64,000 bases of DNA. It comes from Candidatus Mycobacterium wuenschmannii. GTDB lineage: Bacteria > Actinomycetota > Actinomycetes > Mycobacteriales > Mycobacteriaceae. Below, piece after piece: positions 21,415 through 30,883 of the stretch (positions are counted from its first letter, which is position 1; every line of letters starts with the position of its first letter). The translations under genes and the position numbers were made by a program. Below the pieces are notes generated by a model, which worked only from the letters and a program-made list of their open reading frames with translations, searched no databases and was not told where the DNA came from. The stretch lies in contig NZ_CP126981.1 of the NCBI RefSeq assembly GCF_030252325.1, forward strand, positions 1,798,001 to 1,862,000. The letters run 5' to 3'.

Positions 21415-21740
21415 GTCGCCGCCTTCCGTAGCTGTTCACCGTCCCGGCATATCGCCGAAACCGGAGCGAATCGTCCGAGTACCGGCCCGGTCGATTTTTA
21501 TGTCACTGGCAGTACCGATTATTGCACTTCTCTTAGGGATTCATGGACACCCGTCTACGTCCTCACGCTACCGCTTCGCTGCTAAAGCGCGAGGTCAGAC
21601 ATGCGCGGTCGGCACCGGTGAACATCGAGTGTGGCGTTGGTCACTATTTTCGGGTGACGAACTCTAAGAGTCGTAGTTACGCATGAGTAACATTTGCTCC
21701 CCTGCCGTCTCCCCCATTTGGGGGAGGCCGCCAGCCTGGG
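21415..21740. other. Gene-free spacer between the MFS gene and korA
   Basis: These 326 bp contain no supported gene. The part next to korA (21415-21560) is less GC-rich and should hold the korA promoter, which I could not place with confidence. The part next to the MFS gene holds a small perfect palindrome ACTCT-A-AGAGT at 21662-21672 and the hairpin listed separately. Confidence 0.4.
21710..21727 (-). terminator. Terminator-like hairpin after the MFS gene
   Basis: CTCCCCC (21710-21716) pairs perfectly with GGGGGAG (21721-21727) around ATTT. It begins 13 nt past the MFS stop codon on the minus strand. There is no T tract. Confidence 0.55.
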
Positions 21741-22973
21741 CTAACTCGATATTCGCGCGGCCCTCGGGCCCGTCTCCGGCATGGCCGCCGCGTACAGCGT
21801 GAGGCCCGCGGCGGCGATGATTCCCAGCGATACGAAAGCCGCGCGATAGCCCGCGGCCACCACGATCGAGCCCGCGAGGATGTTGGAGAGCGCGGCACCC
21901 ACGCCCCACACGGCGGTGAGTGCGCCCAGGCTGACGTTGAATCGCCCGCTGCCGTGCGTCAGGTCTTGCACGACGAGCGGGAACAGCGCGCCGAAGATCC
22001 CCGCGCCGACGCCGTCGAGCACCTGGACGCCGACCAACCAGTACGGGTTGTCCGACAGCGTGTAGAGGAAGCCGCGAGCCGTCAGGAAGGCGAAGCCGAT
22101 CAGGAAGATGCGCTTGCGACCCCAGCTGTCGGCCTTGGTGCCGGCCAGATACGCCACCGGGACCATCACCACCTGGGCGGCCACCACGCAGGTCGCCATC
22201 AACGCGGTGCCGACGTCCTTGTTCTGCAGTGCCAGCACCTGGCCGACCAGCGGCAGCATCGCGGCGTTGGCGAGATGAAATGCGGCCATGGCCGCCGCGA
22301 AGATCAGCAGCCGACGGTCGCGCAGCAGGACCGCGAACCCGGACGGCTGCGGATGAGCTTCGCCCGCAACGTGATCCATCCCGCGGGCGCGGTCGTGGTC
22401 GATCGCGTCACCCGGGATCCACAGCGTCGCCACCACGCTGAGCGCGGCCATCGCGGCGAGCACCCAGAACACGACGACCGGCCCGAAGCCGTAGGCCAGT
22501 CCCCCGGTGATCGCGCCGGCGGTCGCGTTGCCGGCGTGGTTGAACGACTCGTTGCGCCCGATCCGCCGCGAGAATCGGCGCGCGCCGACCACGCCGAGCG
22601 TGATCGCGGCCAGCGCCGGGGCGAAAACCGAACCGGCGATTCCGGTCAGCACCTGCAGTGCCGCGATCGCACCGAAGCGCGGATACAGCGGCATCGCCAG
22701 CGTTCCGGCGGTGACACTGACCGCGCCGCCGACGATCAGCGCGCGCTTGGCCGAGGTGCGGTCGACGAGGGCACCGACGGGCGCTTGCGCGACGATTGCG
22801 GCGATGCCCCCGATTCCCATCACGACGCCGATCGAGGCCTGATCCCAGTGGTGAGTCAGGAGCAGGTAGACCGACAGATACGGGCCGAGGCCATCACGAA
22901 CATCGGCCAGGAAGAAGTTCGACAGATCCAGCGCGCGAGCGATGCGGCCCGGTACCGCGCTCGCCGGGCTCAA
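21741..22973 (-). CDS. MFS transporter
   Basis: This is a major facilitator superfamily permease of 410 residues, corresponding to Rv2456c. About twelve hydrophobic segments are visible. The loop between helices 2 and 3 carries GALVDRTSAKRALIVGG, and the matching second-half loop carries AGTKADSWGRKRIFLIGF. The substrate is unknown. No ATG or GTG lies near the conserved N-terminus; TTG at 22971-22973 fits best but lacks a clear ribosome binding site, so the start is uncertain. The gene lies 17 nt downstream of clpX. Confidence 0.85.
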   Translation of the reverse strand: MSPASAVPGRIARALDLSNFFLADVRDGLGPYLSVYLLLTHHWDQASIGVVMGIGGIAAIVAQAPVGALVDRTSAKRALIVGGAVSVTAGTLAMPLYPRFGAIAALQVLTGIAGSVFAPALAAITLGVVGARRFSRRIGRNESFNHAGNATAGAITGGLAYGFGPVVVFWVLAAMAALSVVATLWIPGDAIDHDRARGMDHVAGEAHPQPSGFAVLLRDRRLLIFAAAMAAFHLANAAMLPLVGQVLALQNKDVGTALMATCVVAAQVVMVPVAYLAGTKADSWGRKRIFLIGFAFLTARGFLYTLSDNPYWLVGVQVLDGVGAGIFGALFPLVVQDLTHGSGRFNVSLGALTAVWGVGAALSNILAGSIVVAAGYRAAFVSLGIIAAAGLTLYAAAMPETGPRAARISS

Positions 22974-22990
22974 CGGTTACGGCAGAGTGG

Positions 22991-24274
<1,284 letters not shown>

Positions 24275-24539
24275 GGTGCTAGGGGCCTACTTCCTGTTCA
24301 CCGTCGTGGTTGTGCTACGTCACGTGTAAGGACCGACGCTACCCGCTTGCTCCACGGCGATGCGACCGATAGAGGTGAATCGCGTCGGTGATATTCGTGT
24401 TGTGCGCAAGAACATATCGCTTGCAGCGCCCCTACGCTCGGCGGGCGCGCCGCAGTGTCGCGGCCGTTATCTGACCGATAAGCGCGCCGTGGCCCGCGAA
24501 AGCGTCGCAACGCGAGCACGTTCGGCGAGTGCGACGAGA

Positions 24540-25175
24540 TCAGGCCGTCGACGCCGACAGCTTGCGGTACTCCAGGACCGTGTCGATGATCCCGTAGTCC
24601 TTCGCCTCCGGCGCGGTCAGGATCTTGTCGCGGTCGGTGTCCTTGCGGACTTGACCGGGGTCCTTGTTGGTGTGGCGCGCCAGCGTCGTCTCCATCAGCG
24701 TGCGCATGCGCTCGATCTCGGCGGCCTGGATCTCCAAGTCGGAGAACTGACCCTGGATCACGCCGGACAGCGACGGCTGGTGGATCAGCACGCGCGCGTT
24801 GGGCAGCGCCATCCGCTTGCCCGGGGTGCCGGCGGCCAGCAGCACCGCAGCGGCCGAGGCGGCCTGACCGAGGCACACCGTCTGGATGTCGGCGCGCACG
24901 TACTGCATGGTGTCGTAGATCGCCATCAGCGACGTGAAACTACCGCCGGGCGAGTTGATGTACATGGTGATGTCGCGGTCGGGATCCAACGACTCGAGCA
25001 CCAGCAGCTGGGCCATGATGTCGTTGGCCGACGCGTCGTCGACCTGGACGCCGAGGAAGATGATGCGCTCCTCGAACAGCTTGTTGTACGGGTTCGACTC
25101 TTTGACACCCCAGCTGGAGTGCTCGACGAACGACGGCAGGATGTAGCGCGCCTGCGGCTGGATCTCGGGGTTCAT
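24540..25175 (-). CDS. clpP2: ATP-dependent Clp protease proteolytic subunit 2
   Basis: ClpP2 forms a heptameric ring that assembles with ClpP1 in the essential mycobacterial protease. The 211-residue protein carries the catalytic serine at residue 107 in [12 protein letters not shown], the histidine in [11 protein letters not shown] and the aspartate in DTDRDK. The start ATG overlaps the clpP1 stop by 4 nt (25172-25175), coupling translation so the two subunits are made together. Confidence 0.97.
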   Translation of the reverse strand: MNPEIQPQARYILPSFVEHSSWGVKESNPYNKLFEERIIFLGVQVDDASANDIMAQLLVLESLDPDRDITMYINSPGGSFTSLMAIYDTMQYVRADIQTVCLGQAASAAAVLLAAGTPGKRMALPNARVLIHQPSLSGVIQGQFSDLEIQAAEIERMRTLMETTLARHTNKDPGQVRKDTDRDKILTAPEAKDYGIIDTVLEYRKLSASTA

Positions 25176-25777
25176 TCGGCTTCTCCGGTGATGTGAGCGG
25201 CGCGGGTGATGATGTGGTCGACGAATCCGTACTCCAGCGCTTCCTGGGCGGTGAACCACCGGTCGCGGTCGGAGTCGGCCTCGATGCGTTCCTGGGTCTG
25301 GCCGGTGAACTCGGCGTTGAGCCGGAACATCTCTTTCTTGATGACGTGGAACTGCTCGGCCTGGATGGCGATGTCGGCCGCGCTACCGGTCACGCCGCCG
25401 AGCGGCTGATGCATCAGGATGCGGGCGTGCGGCAGGGCGTAACGCTTGCCCTTGGTGCCGGCGGCCAACAGAAACTCACCCATCGAGGCGGCCATGCCCA
25501 TCGCGTAAGTGGCGATGTCGCAGGGCGCCAACACCATCGTGTCGTAGATCGCCATGCCGGCGCTGATCGATCCACCGGGTGAGTTGATGTAGAGGTGGAT
25601 GTCCTTGGTCGAGTCCTCGGCGGCGAGCAGGAGGATCTGCGCGCACAGCCGATTGGCGATGTCGTCGTCGACCTGCGACCCCAGGAAGATGATGCGCTCG
25701 GAGAGCAATCGCTCATAGACCGAGTCGGTGAGGTTCAGACCCAGCGCGCTGCCGCGCATTTCAGTCCCACGGCTCAC
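25172..25777 (-). CDS. clpP1: ATP-dependent Clp protease proteolytic subunit 1
   Basis: This 201-residue protein is the partner of ClpP2. The catalytic Ser98 lies in [12 protein letters not shown] and His123 in ILMHQPLGG; the aspartate follows in DSDRDR. The start is GTG at 25775-25777, in line with the N-terminal extension ending [19 protein letters not shown], which is processed in mycobacteria. The gene heads the clpP1-clpP2 operon. A candidate promoter and ClgR-type site lie in the 102-bp gap upstream. Confidence 0.97.
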   Translation of the reverse strand: MSRGTEMRGSALGLNLTDSVYERLLSERIIFLGSQVDDDIANRLCAQILLLAAEDSTKDIHLYINSPGGSISAGMAIYDTMVLAPCDIATYAMGMAASMGEFLLAAGTKGKRYALPHARILMHQPLGGVTGSAADIAIQAEQFHVIKKEMFRLNAEFTGQTQERIEADSDRDRWFTAQEALEYGFVDHIITRAAHITGEAE

Positions 25778-25821
25778 AGTGGGTTACCTGCTTTCTTGAT
25801 TGCCACGTTCCGTATGCACCG

Positions 25822-25879
25822 ACACTAACCAACGACGACCCTCGAGGAGTCCCCGAAGCCCCCGCGTTCGCTCAGAGCG
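25822..25879 (-). promoter_or_regulatory. clpP1P2 promoter with candidate ClgR site
   Basis: The sequence GTTCGC-TCAGA-GCG at 25866-25879 matches the actinobacterial ClgR pattern GTTCGC-N5-GCG that I recall from Streptomyces. Downstream on the minus strand TAGTGT (complement of 25822-25827) fits a TANNNT -10 element. The spacing places the ClgR site just upstream of the promoter, suitable for activation. ClgR is known to activate clpP operons in actinobacteria. The assignment here is inferred. Confidence 0.5.
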
Positions 25880-27262
25880 TCACTCCGCGTCGCCCGCCTC
25901 GTCGGTTTCGCCGTCTTCTAGATCCTCTTCGCCTTCTTGGCCGCGGCCCCCGAAGAACTCCGAGGTGTCGATCACGTTTCCGTCGCTGTCGCTGACGGTG
26001 GCCGCCTCGACCGCCGCGGCGATCGTCTTGCCGCGGCGCACGTCGGCGAACATCGCCGGCAGCTGGTTTTGCTGCTGCAGGTAGCCGAGCAACTCCTGCG
26101 GCTGGATGCCGTACTGGCGCGACGTCATCACCAGACGCTCGGTGAGGTCGTCCTGGCCGACCTGGATGTCGAGGTCGTCGCCCAAGGCGTCGAGTAGAAG
26201 CTGCGTCTTGATCGCCTTCTCGGCCTCGGCGCGGGCGTCGACCTCGAACTTCTCGCGAGTCGTGCCCTGCTTCTCGAGGGCTTCGGCGAGCTTGGCGTCG
26301 TCGTGGTCCAGACCGTGCAGTGCGTTGTGAATTGTGTTGTCCACCTGAGCCTGAACGATCGCCTCAGGCAGCGGCATCTCGACGCCGTCCAGCAACACAT
26401 CCAGCGCGGCGGTGCGGATCTCCTCGGCCTGCTGCACGCGCTTGACGCGGCTGACCTGTTCGGACAGGTTGGCCTTCAATTCGTCGATGGTGTCGAATTC
26501 GCTTGCCAGTTGGGCGAATTCGTCATCCGGCTCGGGCAGTTCGCGCTCCTTGACCGAGCCGACCTTGACGGTGACCTCGGCCTCTTTGCCGGCGTGCGGC
26601 CCGGCGGCCAGTTCGGTGGTGAAGGTCTTGGACTCGCCGGCGGACAGGCCGACGATCGCATCGTCGAGTCCGTCGATCAGCTGGCCGGAGCCGACCTCGT
26701 GGGACAGGCCCTCCGTCGCGGCGTCGGGCACTTCCTCGCCGTCGATGGTGGCCGACAGGTCGATCGAGACGAAGTCGCCGGTGGCGACGGGGCGCTCGAC
26801 CCCGGTCAGGGTGCCGAACCGGGCGCGCAGGTTCTGCAGTTCGGTGTCGATGTCCTCGTCGCTGACCTTGATCGGGTCGACGGTGATCTTGAGGGCGCTC
26901 AGGTCCGGCAGTGTGAAGTCGGGCCGCACGTCGACCTCGGCGGTGAAGACCAGGTCTTCGCCGTACTCCTTCTTGGTGACGTCGATCTCGGGCTGGCCGA
27001 GCGGTCGCACGTCGACCTCGGTGACGGCCTGGCCGTAGCGGCTCGGCAGCGCCTCGTTGATCACCTGGTCGAGGATCGCTTCCTTGCCGACGCGCGCCTC
27101 GAGCAGCTTGGCGGGTGCTTTGCCCGGACGGAAGCCTGGCAGCCGCACCTGCTTGGCGAGCTCCTTGTACGCGCGGTCGAAGTCTGGCTTCAGTTCCCCA
27201 AATGGCACCTCTACGTTGATCCGAACCCGAGTGGGGCTCAGCTGCTCGACGGTGCTCTTCAC
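25880..27262 (-). CDS. tig: Trigger factor, ribosome-associated chaperone
   Basis: Trigger factor binds nascent chains at the ribosome exit tunnel. The 460-residue protein starts [21 protein letters not shown] and has the ribosome-binding signature GFRPGKAP. A central FKBP-type prolyl isomerase domain comes at about 160-245, followed by a helical C-terminal domain. The tail is strongly acidic. I chose GTG at 27260-27262, with GGAG at about 8-nt spacing; the longer frame upstream runs through the tRNA-Pro gene. It sits upstream of clpP1P2 and clpX on the same strand. Confidence 0.96.
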   Translation of the reverse strand: MKSTVEQLSPTRVRINVEVPFGELKPDFDRAYKELAKQVRLPGFRPGKAPAKLLEARVGKEAILDQVINEALPSRYGQAVTEVDVRPLGQPEIDVTKKEYGEDLVFTAEVDVRPDFTLPDLSALKITVDPIKVSDEDIDTELQNLRARFGTLTGVERPVATGDFVSIDLSATIDGEEVPDAATEGLSHEVGSGQLIDGLDDAIVGLSAGESKTFTTELAAGPHAGKEAEVTVKVGSVKERELPEPDDEFAQLASEFDTIDELKANLSEQVSRVKRVQQAEEIRTAALDVLLDGVEMPLPEAIVQAQVDNTIHNALHGLDHDDAKLAEALEKQGTTREKFEVDARAEAEKAIKTQLLLDALGDDLDIQVGQDDLTERLVMTSRQYGIQPQELLGYLQQQNQLPAMFADVRRGKTIAAAVEAATVSDSDGNVIDTSEFFGGRGQEGEEDLEDGETDEAGDAE

Positions 27263-27327
27263 GGGTGTGCTCCTTGCTTGTGCTGATGGACTTGTCATGC
27301 TCGGGCCCATGGGGTGTGGCGTGCCAG

Positions 27328-27401
27328 TCGGGGTGACAGGATTTGAACCTGCGGCCTTCCGCTCCCAAAGCGGATGCGCTACCAAGCTGCGCTACACCCC
27401 G
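27328..27401 (-). tRNA. tRNA-Pro (TGG)
   Basis: The cloverleaf is complete. The acceptor stem pairs CGGGGTG with CACCCCG, and the discriminator is A. The anticodon stem TCCGC/GCGGA encloses the loop TTTGGGA, anticodon TGG. The T arm contains GGTTCAAATCC. No CCA is encoded. The 3' end lies 65 nt upstream of the tig start on the same strand. Confidence 0.96.
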
Positions 27402-27530
27402 CGGTGACCACGCGATCCTACGGCCACGGCCAGCCAGCCCTGTGTACTGGCCTCACGACCAGATCACGGGACGCGGCATCATTTGGATTTGATGTCTGCC
27501 GAGCCGTAAAGTCGCGCTCGACCAACATGC

Positions 27531-27604
27531 GCGGGCGTAGCTCAATGGTAGAGCCCTAGTCTTCCAAACTAGCTACGCGGGTTCGATTCCCGTCGCCCGC
27601 TCCA
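27531..27604 (+). tRNA. tRNA-Gly (TCC)
   Basis: The acceptor stem pairs GCGGGCG (27531-27537) with CGCCCGC (27594-27600), with discriminator T at 27601 and an encoded CCA at 27602-27604. The anticodon stem CTAGT/ACTAG encloses loop CTTCCAA, anticodon TCC. The T arm contains GGTTCGATTCC. The last 32 nt are overlapped on the opposite strand by the end of a PPE gene. Confidence 0.96.
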
Positions 27605-28910
27605 CCAGGACGCCGCTGGCGCTTTCCAGCAGGTCCTTCTTGCGCTCGTCGTATTCCTCGTCGGTGAGCAGACCGTCGGCGCGCTGCCTGGCGATGGCGC
27701 GGATCGCGGCCACGACACCGGTCACCACCTTCCGCGGCGCGGACGACGCCGTGACGGCCGGTACGGCATTCGGCGTTCTGGTCAGCCGCGCGTGGGTGAT
27801 GGGCTTCTCGTTCTGGTCGACGCTCGATGGCGGCGGTCCGACCATCGCCTGCCCGGCCATCGCCGCGCCGACCTGGGACGCGGCGGCCGTGGGGGCGAGC
27901 TGCGTGCTGAGCGCAACGGTACGGATCGCGGAAGCCAGGCCGGGCCAACTCGACGGGACCGACAGCGTCCCGACCAGGTTCGCTTCGCCCAACGCCGCGG
28001 TCGTCGACGCGGAAAGCAGGCCGGCGGGCGGGTTCGTCAGCGGTGCCGGGAACGCCCACAACGGTGCCGGGCCGTCACCCGGCCAGGGCTGCTCGCCGTT
28101 GTAGTGGCTGAAGGTTTCGTCGTCCTCGATACCCGACAGGGTCGTGAAGGTCGCGCCCGGCACTTCGGCGAATCCGGTCAGCACGTCGACCGGCGCCAAC
28201 ACGATGACGCCCAAGAAGTCGCCTGGCGCAACCAGGAGCAGCGTGGCCAAAGCGGCCAGCAAGCCGAAGTCGTCGCCCTGGGCCGGAGCCGCCAACACCG
28301 ACAATGCCTGCGGCACAACCGATATGGCGTTCTGCGCTTGCCCGGCGACGGCGGCGGCCTGGCCGGCAAGCGCACCCGGGTTGATGTTTTGCTCCGGAGA
28401 ACTGAAGGGCGACAGTACGACCGCAGCTGCCGACGAGCCCGCGTAGGTGTACATCGCCAGCGCATCCTGCGCCCACATCTCGGCGTAGAGCGCCTCGGTG
28501 GCGGCGATCGCTGGTGTGTTCTGTCCCAGGAAGTTGGTCGCAATCAGCGCCGCCAGCAGGCTGCGGTTGGCAGCGACCTCGGCCGGCGGCACCGTCGCCA
28601 GGAACGCCGCCTCGTACGCGGCAGTGGCCATTCGGGCTTGGGTGGCGGTCTCCTCGGCCTGCGCGGCGGTGGCGCTCAGCCAGTGAACATGGCGTTCGGC
28701 GGCGGTGTTCATCGTCCTGGATGACGGTCCCAACCAGGCCGTTTGGGTGAGCTCCGACACCACTGACCGATATGCACTGGCCGCGGTGTACAGCTCGTCG
28801 GCTAGGGCGGCCCAGGCTTGCATGGCGGCAAGCATGGGGCCCGGCCCCGGACCTGTGTACATCCGAAGGGAGTTGACCTCGGGTGGATAGATCGCGAAAT
28901 CTATTGGCAC
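27573..28910 (-). CDS. PPE family protein (SVP subgroup) with C-terminal SHOCT domain
   Basis: This 445-residue protein has the PPE domain at residues 1-180, with YPPEVNS, a W-x-G turn in TAWLGPSS and the long helices of the ESX-secreted fold. The mid-region carries GTLSVPSSW near residue 320, marking the SVP subgroup. Residues about 393-428 (VVTGVVAAIRAIARQ, then DGLLTDEEYDERKKDLL) form a SHOCT domain. The last 17 residues and the stop codon come from the antisense of tRNA-Gly. The start is GTG at 28908-28910 with GGAAGAAG upstream. No PE partner or EspG gene is adjacent. It is a paralogue of the next gene, 41 nt upstream, by tandem duplication. Its role is unknown. Confidence 0.9.
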   Translation of the reverse strand: MPIDFAIYPPEVNSLRMYTGPGPGPMLAAMQAWAALADELYTAASAYRSVVSELTQTAWLGPSSRTMNTAAERHVHWLSATAAQAEETATQARMATAAYEAAFLATVPPAEVAANRSLLAALIATNFLGQNTPAIAATEALYAEMWAQDALAMYTYAGSSAAAVVLSPFSSPEQNINPGALAGQAAAVAGQAQNAISVVPQALSVLAAPAQGDDFGLLAALATLLLVAPGDFLGVIVLAPVDVLTGFAEVPGATFTTLSGIEDDETFSHYNGEQPWPGDGPAPLWAFPAPLTNPPAGLLSASTTAALGEANLVGTLSVPSSWPGLASAIRTVALSTQLAPTAAASQVGAAMAGQAMVGPPPSSVDQNEKPITHARLTRTPNAVPAVTASSAPRKVVTGVVAAIRAIARQRADGLLTDEEYDERKKDLLESASGVLVERATGIEPA

Positions 28911-28951
28911 GCTTACTTCTTCCAGATGATGAGGGCGCTCGGCGGGTCGTT

Positions 28952-30313
28952 TCAGAGACCGAGCAGCCGCTTCTTCTGGTGGGCGTATTCGTCTGTCGTC
29001 AAGAGTCCTTCGTCGACGAGCTTGGCGAACTCGCGGAGTTCTGCCGCTACGCCGGTCACCACCGGGCGGGGCCCCTCTTGCGCGGCGGCCTCGTCGCCAC
29101 CTGCGGTCGTCCGCGCTGCGTTCACCGCCCCGGAACCGGCCCGCGCCGCCGTACGAGCGCCCTGTGCCACCCGCCCCGCACCCGCGCTCACCGTCTCGGC
29201 CATGACCCGCCCGGCCATCCCGGCCAGGGCCATCTCGCTGAGCGTGCTGTTGGAGTCGATTTGCGCATCGGGCGCGGCGTTGGCCGCGGCCGCGGTCCCC
29301 AGCAACGTGTACGCGACGGGCTGGACTGCGGGTGTGGCAACGGTCCAGGTAGGCGGCACCGATAGGTTTCCGACGATCTTGGCCTCACCCAGGCTGGCGT
29401 CGACCCGCGCCGGCGGTATCGTGCCGGCCGGCAGATTGAGCAGCGGAGCCGGGAATGGCTTGACCGGCGCCGGGTCGGTGCCCGGGTAGGGCTCTTCGCC
29501 GTTCCAGCCGCTGATGATCTCGTCGGTGTGCAGGCCGGCCCCGACGCCGACGAGGCTCACCGGGAAGCCGACGACGCCGACCACGCTGGCTGGCACGGCG
29601 ATGAACAGTGAGAAGAGGGCTGGACCGGCCAACAGGATGGTCAGAATGTCGGCCAGGAGGATGAGGAACTCTTCTTCGGGCGTCGCGGCCGCACTGAGCA
29701 TTTCTCCAGCGGCGGAGACGGCTTGCTGAGCGGTACCTTCTACGGCTCCGTTGGCCTGACTGACGGCCTGCTCGGCAACGCCGACCGGGTTGGTGGTCTC
29801 CGGGGGCGGATCGAAGGGCGTGAGCACCGTCGAGGAGGCCGACGAGGCCGCGTAGCCGAACATCGCTTCCAGGTCCTGGGCCCACATCTCCCCGTATTGC
29901 GCTTCGGTGGCCGCAATCGCCTGGGTGTTTCTGCCGAGCAGGTTGGTCGCCACGAGAGCGGCCAGTTGGCTGCGGTTGGCCGCCACCATCGGCGGCGGGA
30001 CTGTCGCCGAAAACGCGGTCTGGTACGCGGCGACTGCAGACCTGGCTTGAGCGGAACTCTGTGCGGCCTGGGCAGCGGTTCCTCGCAACCATGTCGCATA
30101 AGACGCGGCTGCCGCGCTCATCGCCGCCGACGACGGCCCCTGCCAGGGACCGGCGACCAATTCCGCGGTGATCGCCTGATAGGCGTCCGCTGCCGACTGC
30201 AGTTCGGTGGCGAGCGCATTCCAGGCCTGGGCAGCGGCCAGCATTGGCCCCGCTCCGGCGCCGGCATACATCCGGGCCGAGTTGACCTCCGGCGGATAGC
30301 TCACGAATTCCAT
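28952..30313 (-). CDS. PPE family protein (SVP subgroup) with C-terminal SHOCT domain
   Basis: This 453-residue paralogue of the downstream PPE protein is colinear along its whole length. The PPE domain starts MEFVSYPPEVNS, with W-x-G in GPWQGPSS. GNLSVPPTW near residue 315 gives the SVP motif. An Ala-rich linker leads to a SHOCT domain at about 416-453 (VVTGVAAELREFAKLVDEG, then LLTTDEYAHQKKRLL), which ends the protein exactly. Two hydrophobic stretches near 215-255 are stronger than usual for secreted PPE proteins. AGGGGG lies about 9 nt before the ATG. It probably leads a two-gene transcript. Confidence 0.9.
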   Translation of the reverse strand: MEFVSYPPEVNSARMYAGAGAGPMLAAAQAWNALATELQSAADAYQAITAELVAGPWQGPSSAAMSAAAASYATWLRGTAAQAAQSSAQARSAVAAYQTAFSATVPPPMVAANRSQLAALVATNLLGRNTQAIAATEAQYGEMWAQDLEAMFGYAASSASSTVLTPFDPPPETTNPVGVAEQAVSQANGAVEGTAQQAVSAAGEMLSAAATPEEEFLILLADILTILLAGPALFSLFIAVPASVVGVVGFPVSLVGVGAGLHTDEIISGWNGEEPYPGTDPAPVKPFPAPLLNLPAGTIPPARVDASLGEAKIVGNLSVPPTWTVATPAVQPVAYTLLGTAAAANAAPDAQIDSNSTLSEMALAGMAGRVMAETVSAGAGRVAQGARTAARAGSGAVNAARTTAGGDEAAAQEGPRPVVTGVAAELREFAKLVDEGLLTTDEYAHQKKRLLGL

Positions 30314-30819
30314 CGCTTATTACCCCCTGGCGGCACCGCGGTGGGTGCCGTTGCCTGTAGCTGTTTCGACGACCGATCAGGAAAGCGGGGTCGTAGCCCC
30401 GACGCGGATGTGCTCACAGCGCCAGTGCGGCGATCGGCGCGGAGGTGTACGGGCGGATCACGTTAGGTGCGTGCCCGCAAAGTTCGCCGCGGCCCTTTCG
30501 TTCGCGCTCCCACCTTGTGAAAGCGATTGACGGTCAACAGGATCGGGCGACGTCCGGTTGTCGGTCAGCAACCGGCATATTTCCATCGATGACCTCGAAC
30601 GCGGCTTCGACCCGGGACTCCGGGGAAGGCCGCGGCCGAGGACGGTACAAACGGGCACCCTCCCAGGGGACCACCGTCCCGCGTCATCGTCCACTCTTCT
30701 GGGCAACCTCATATGTGATCGTGATTGGAGCAATCGGTGTTCTTATAAACCGTCGATCGGGGGTCCGATCGTGGCCGAGCGGATCTTGCAGCAGCGGCGA
30801 CCCGGCCCCTGGCGTGGCG
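30314..30819. other. Gene-free region between the PPE pair and lipP
   Basis: About 500 bp lie between divergent genes, with no supported gene. The part next to the PPE gene should hold its promoter, which I could not place. At 30754-30771 a perfect inverted repeat CGATCGG-GGGT-CCGATCG lies just after a TATAAA-like box (30744-30749) and about 50 bp before the lipP -35; it could be an operator. I saw no copy of the tRNA-Gly 3' end here. Confidence 0.45.
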
Positions 30820-30850
30820 TCGACCACGGGATTTGCGGAAGTCTTACAAT
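30820..30850 (+). promoter_or_regulatory. lipP promoter
   Basis: TACAAT at 30845-30850 is one base from TATAAT. TCGACC at 30820-30825 lies 19 nt upstream and matches four of six -35 positions. The start site would be near 30857, giving a leader of about 27 nt that contains GAGGAGG (30871-30877). Confidence 0.55.
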
Positions 30851-30883
30851 CTGAGCCGAACCGGCTAGCTGAGGAGGCTGACC

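Noticed and set aside
27573..27602. C-terminal VERATGIEPA as a conserved peptide motif
   Set aside because: It is the antisense translation of the tRNA-Gly T arm and acceptor stem, a known source of false motifs in protein databases.
27531..30883. Site-specific integration of a genomic island at tRNA-Gly
   Set aside because: No integrase is present and I found no copy of the tRNA 3' end in 30314-30883, so an attachment-site duplication is not supported.
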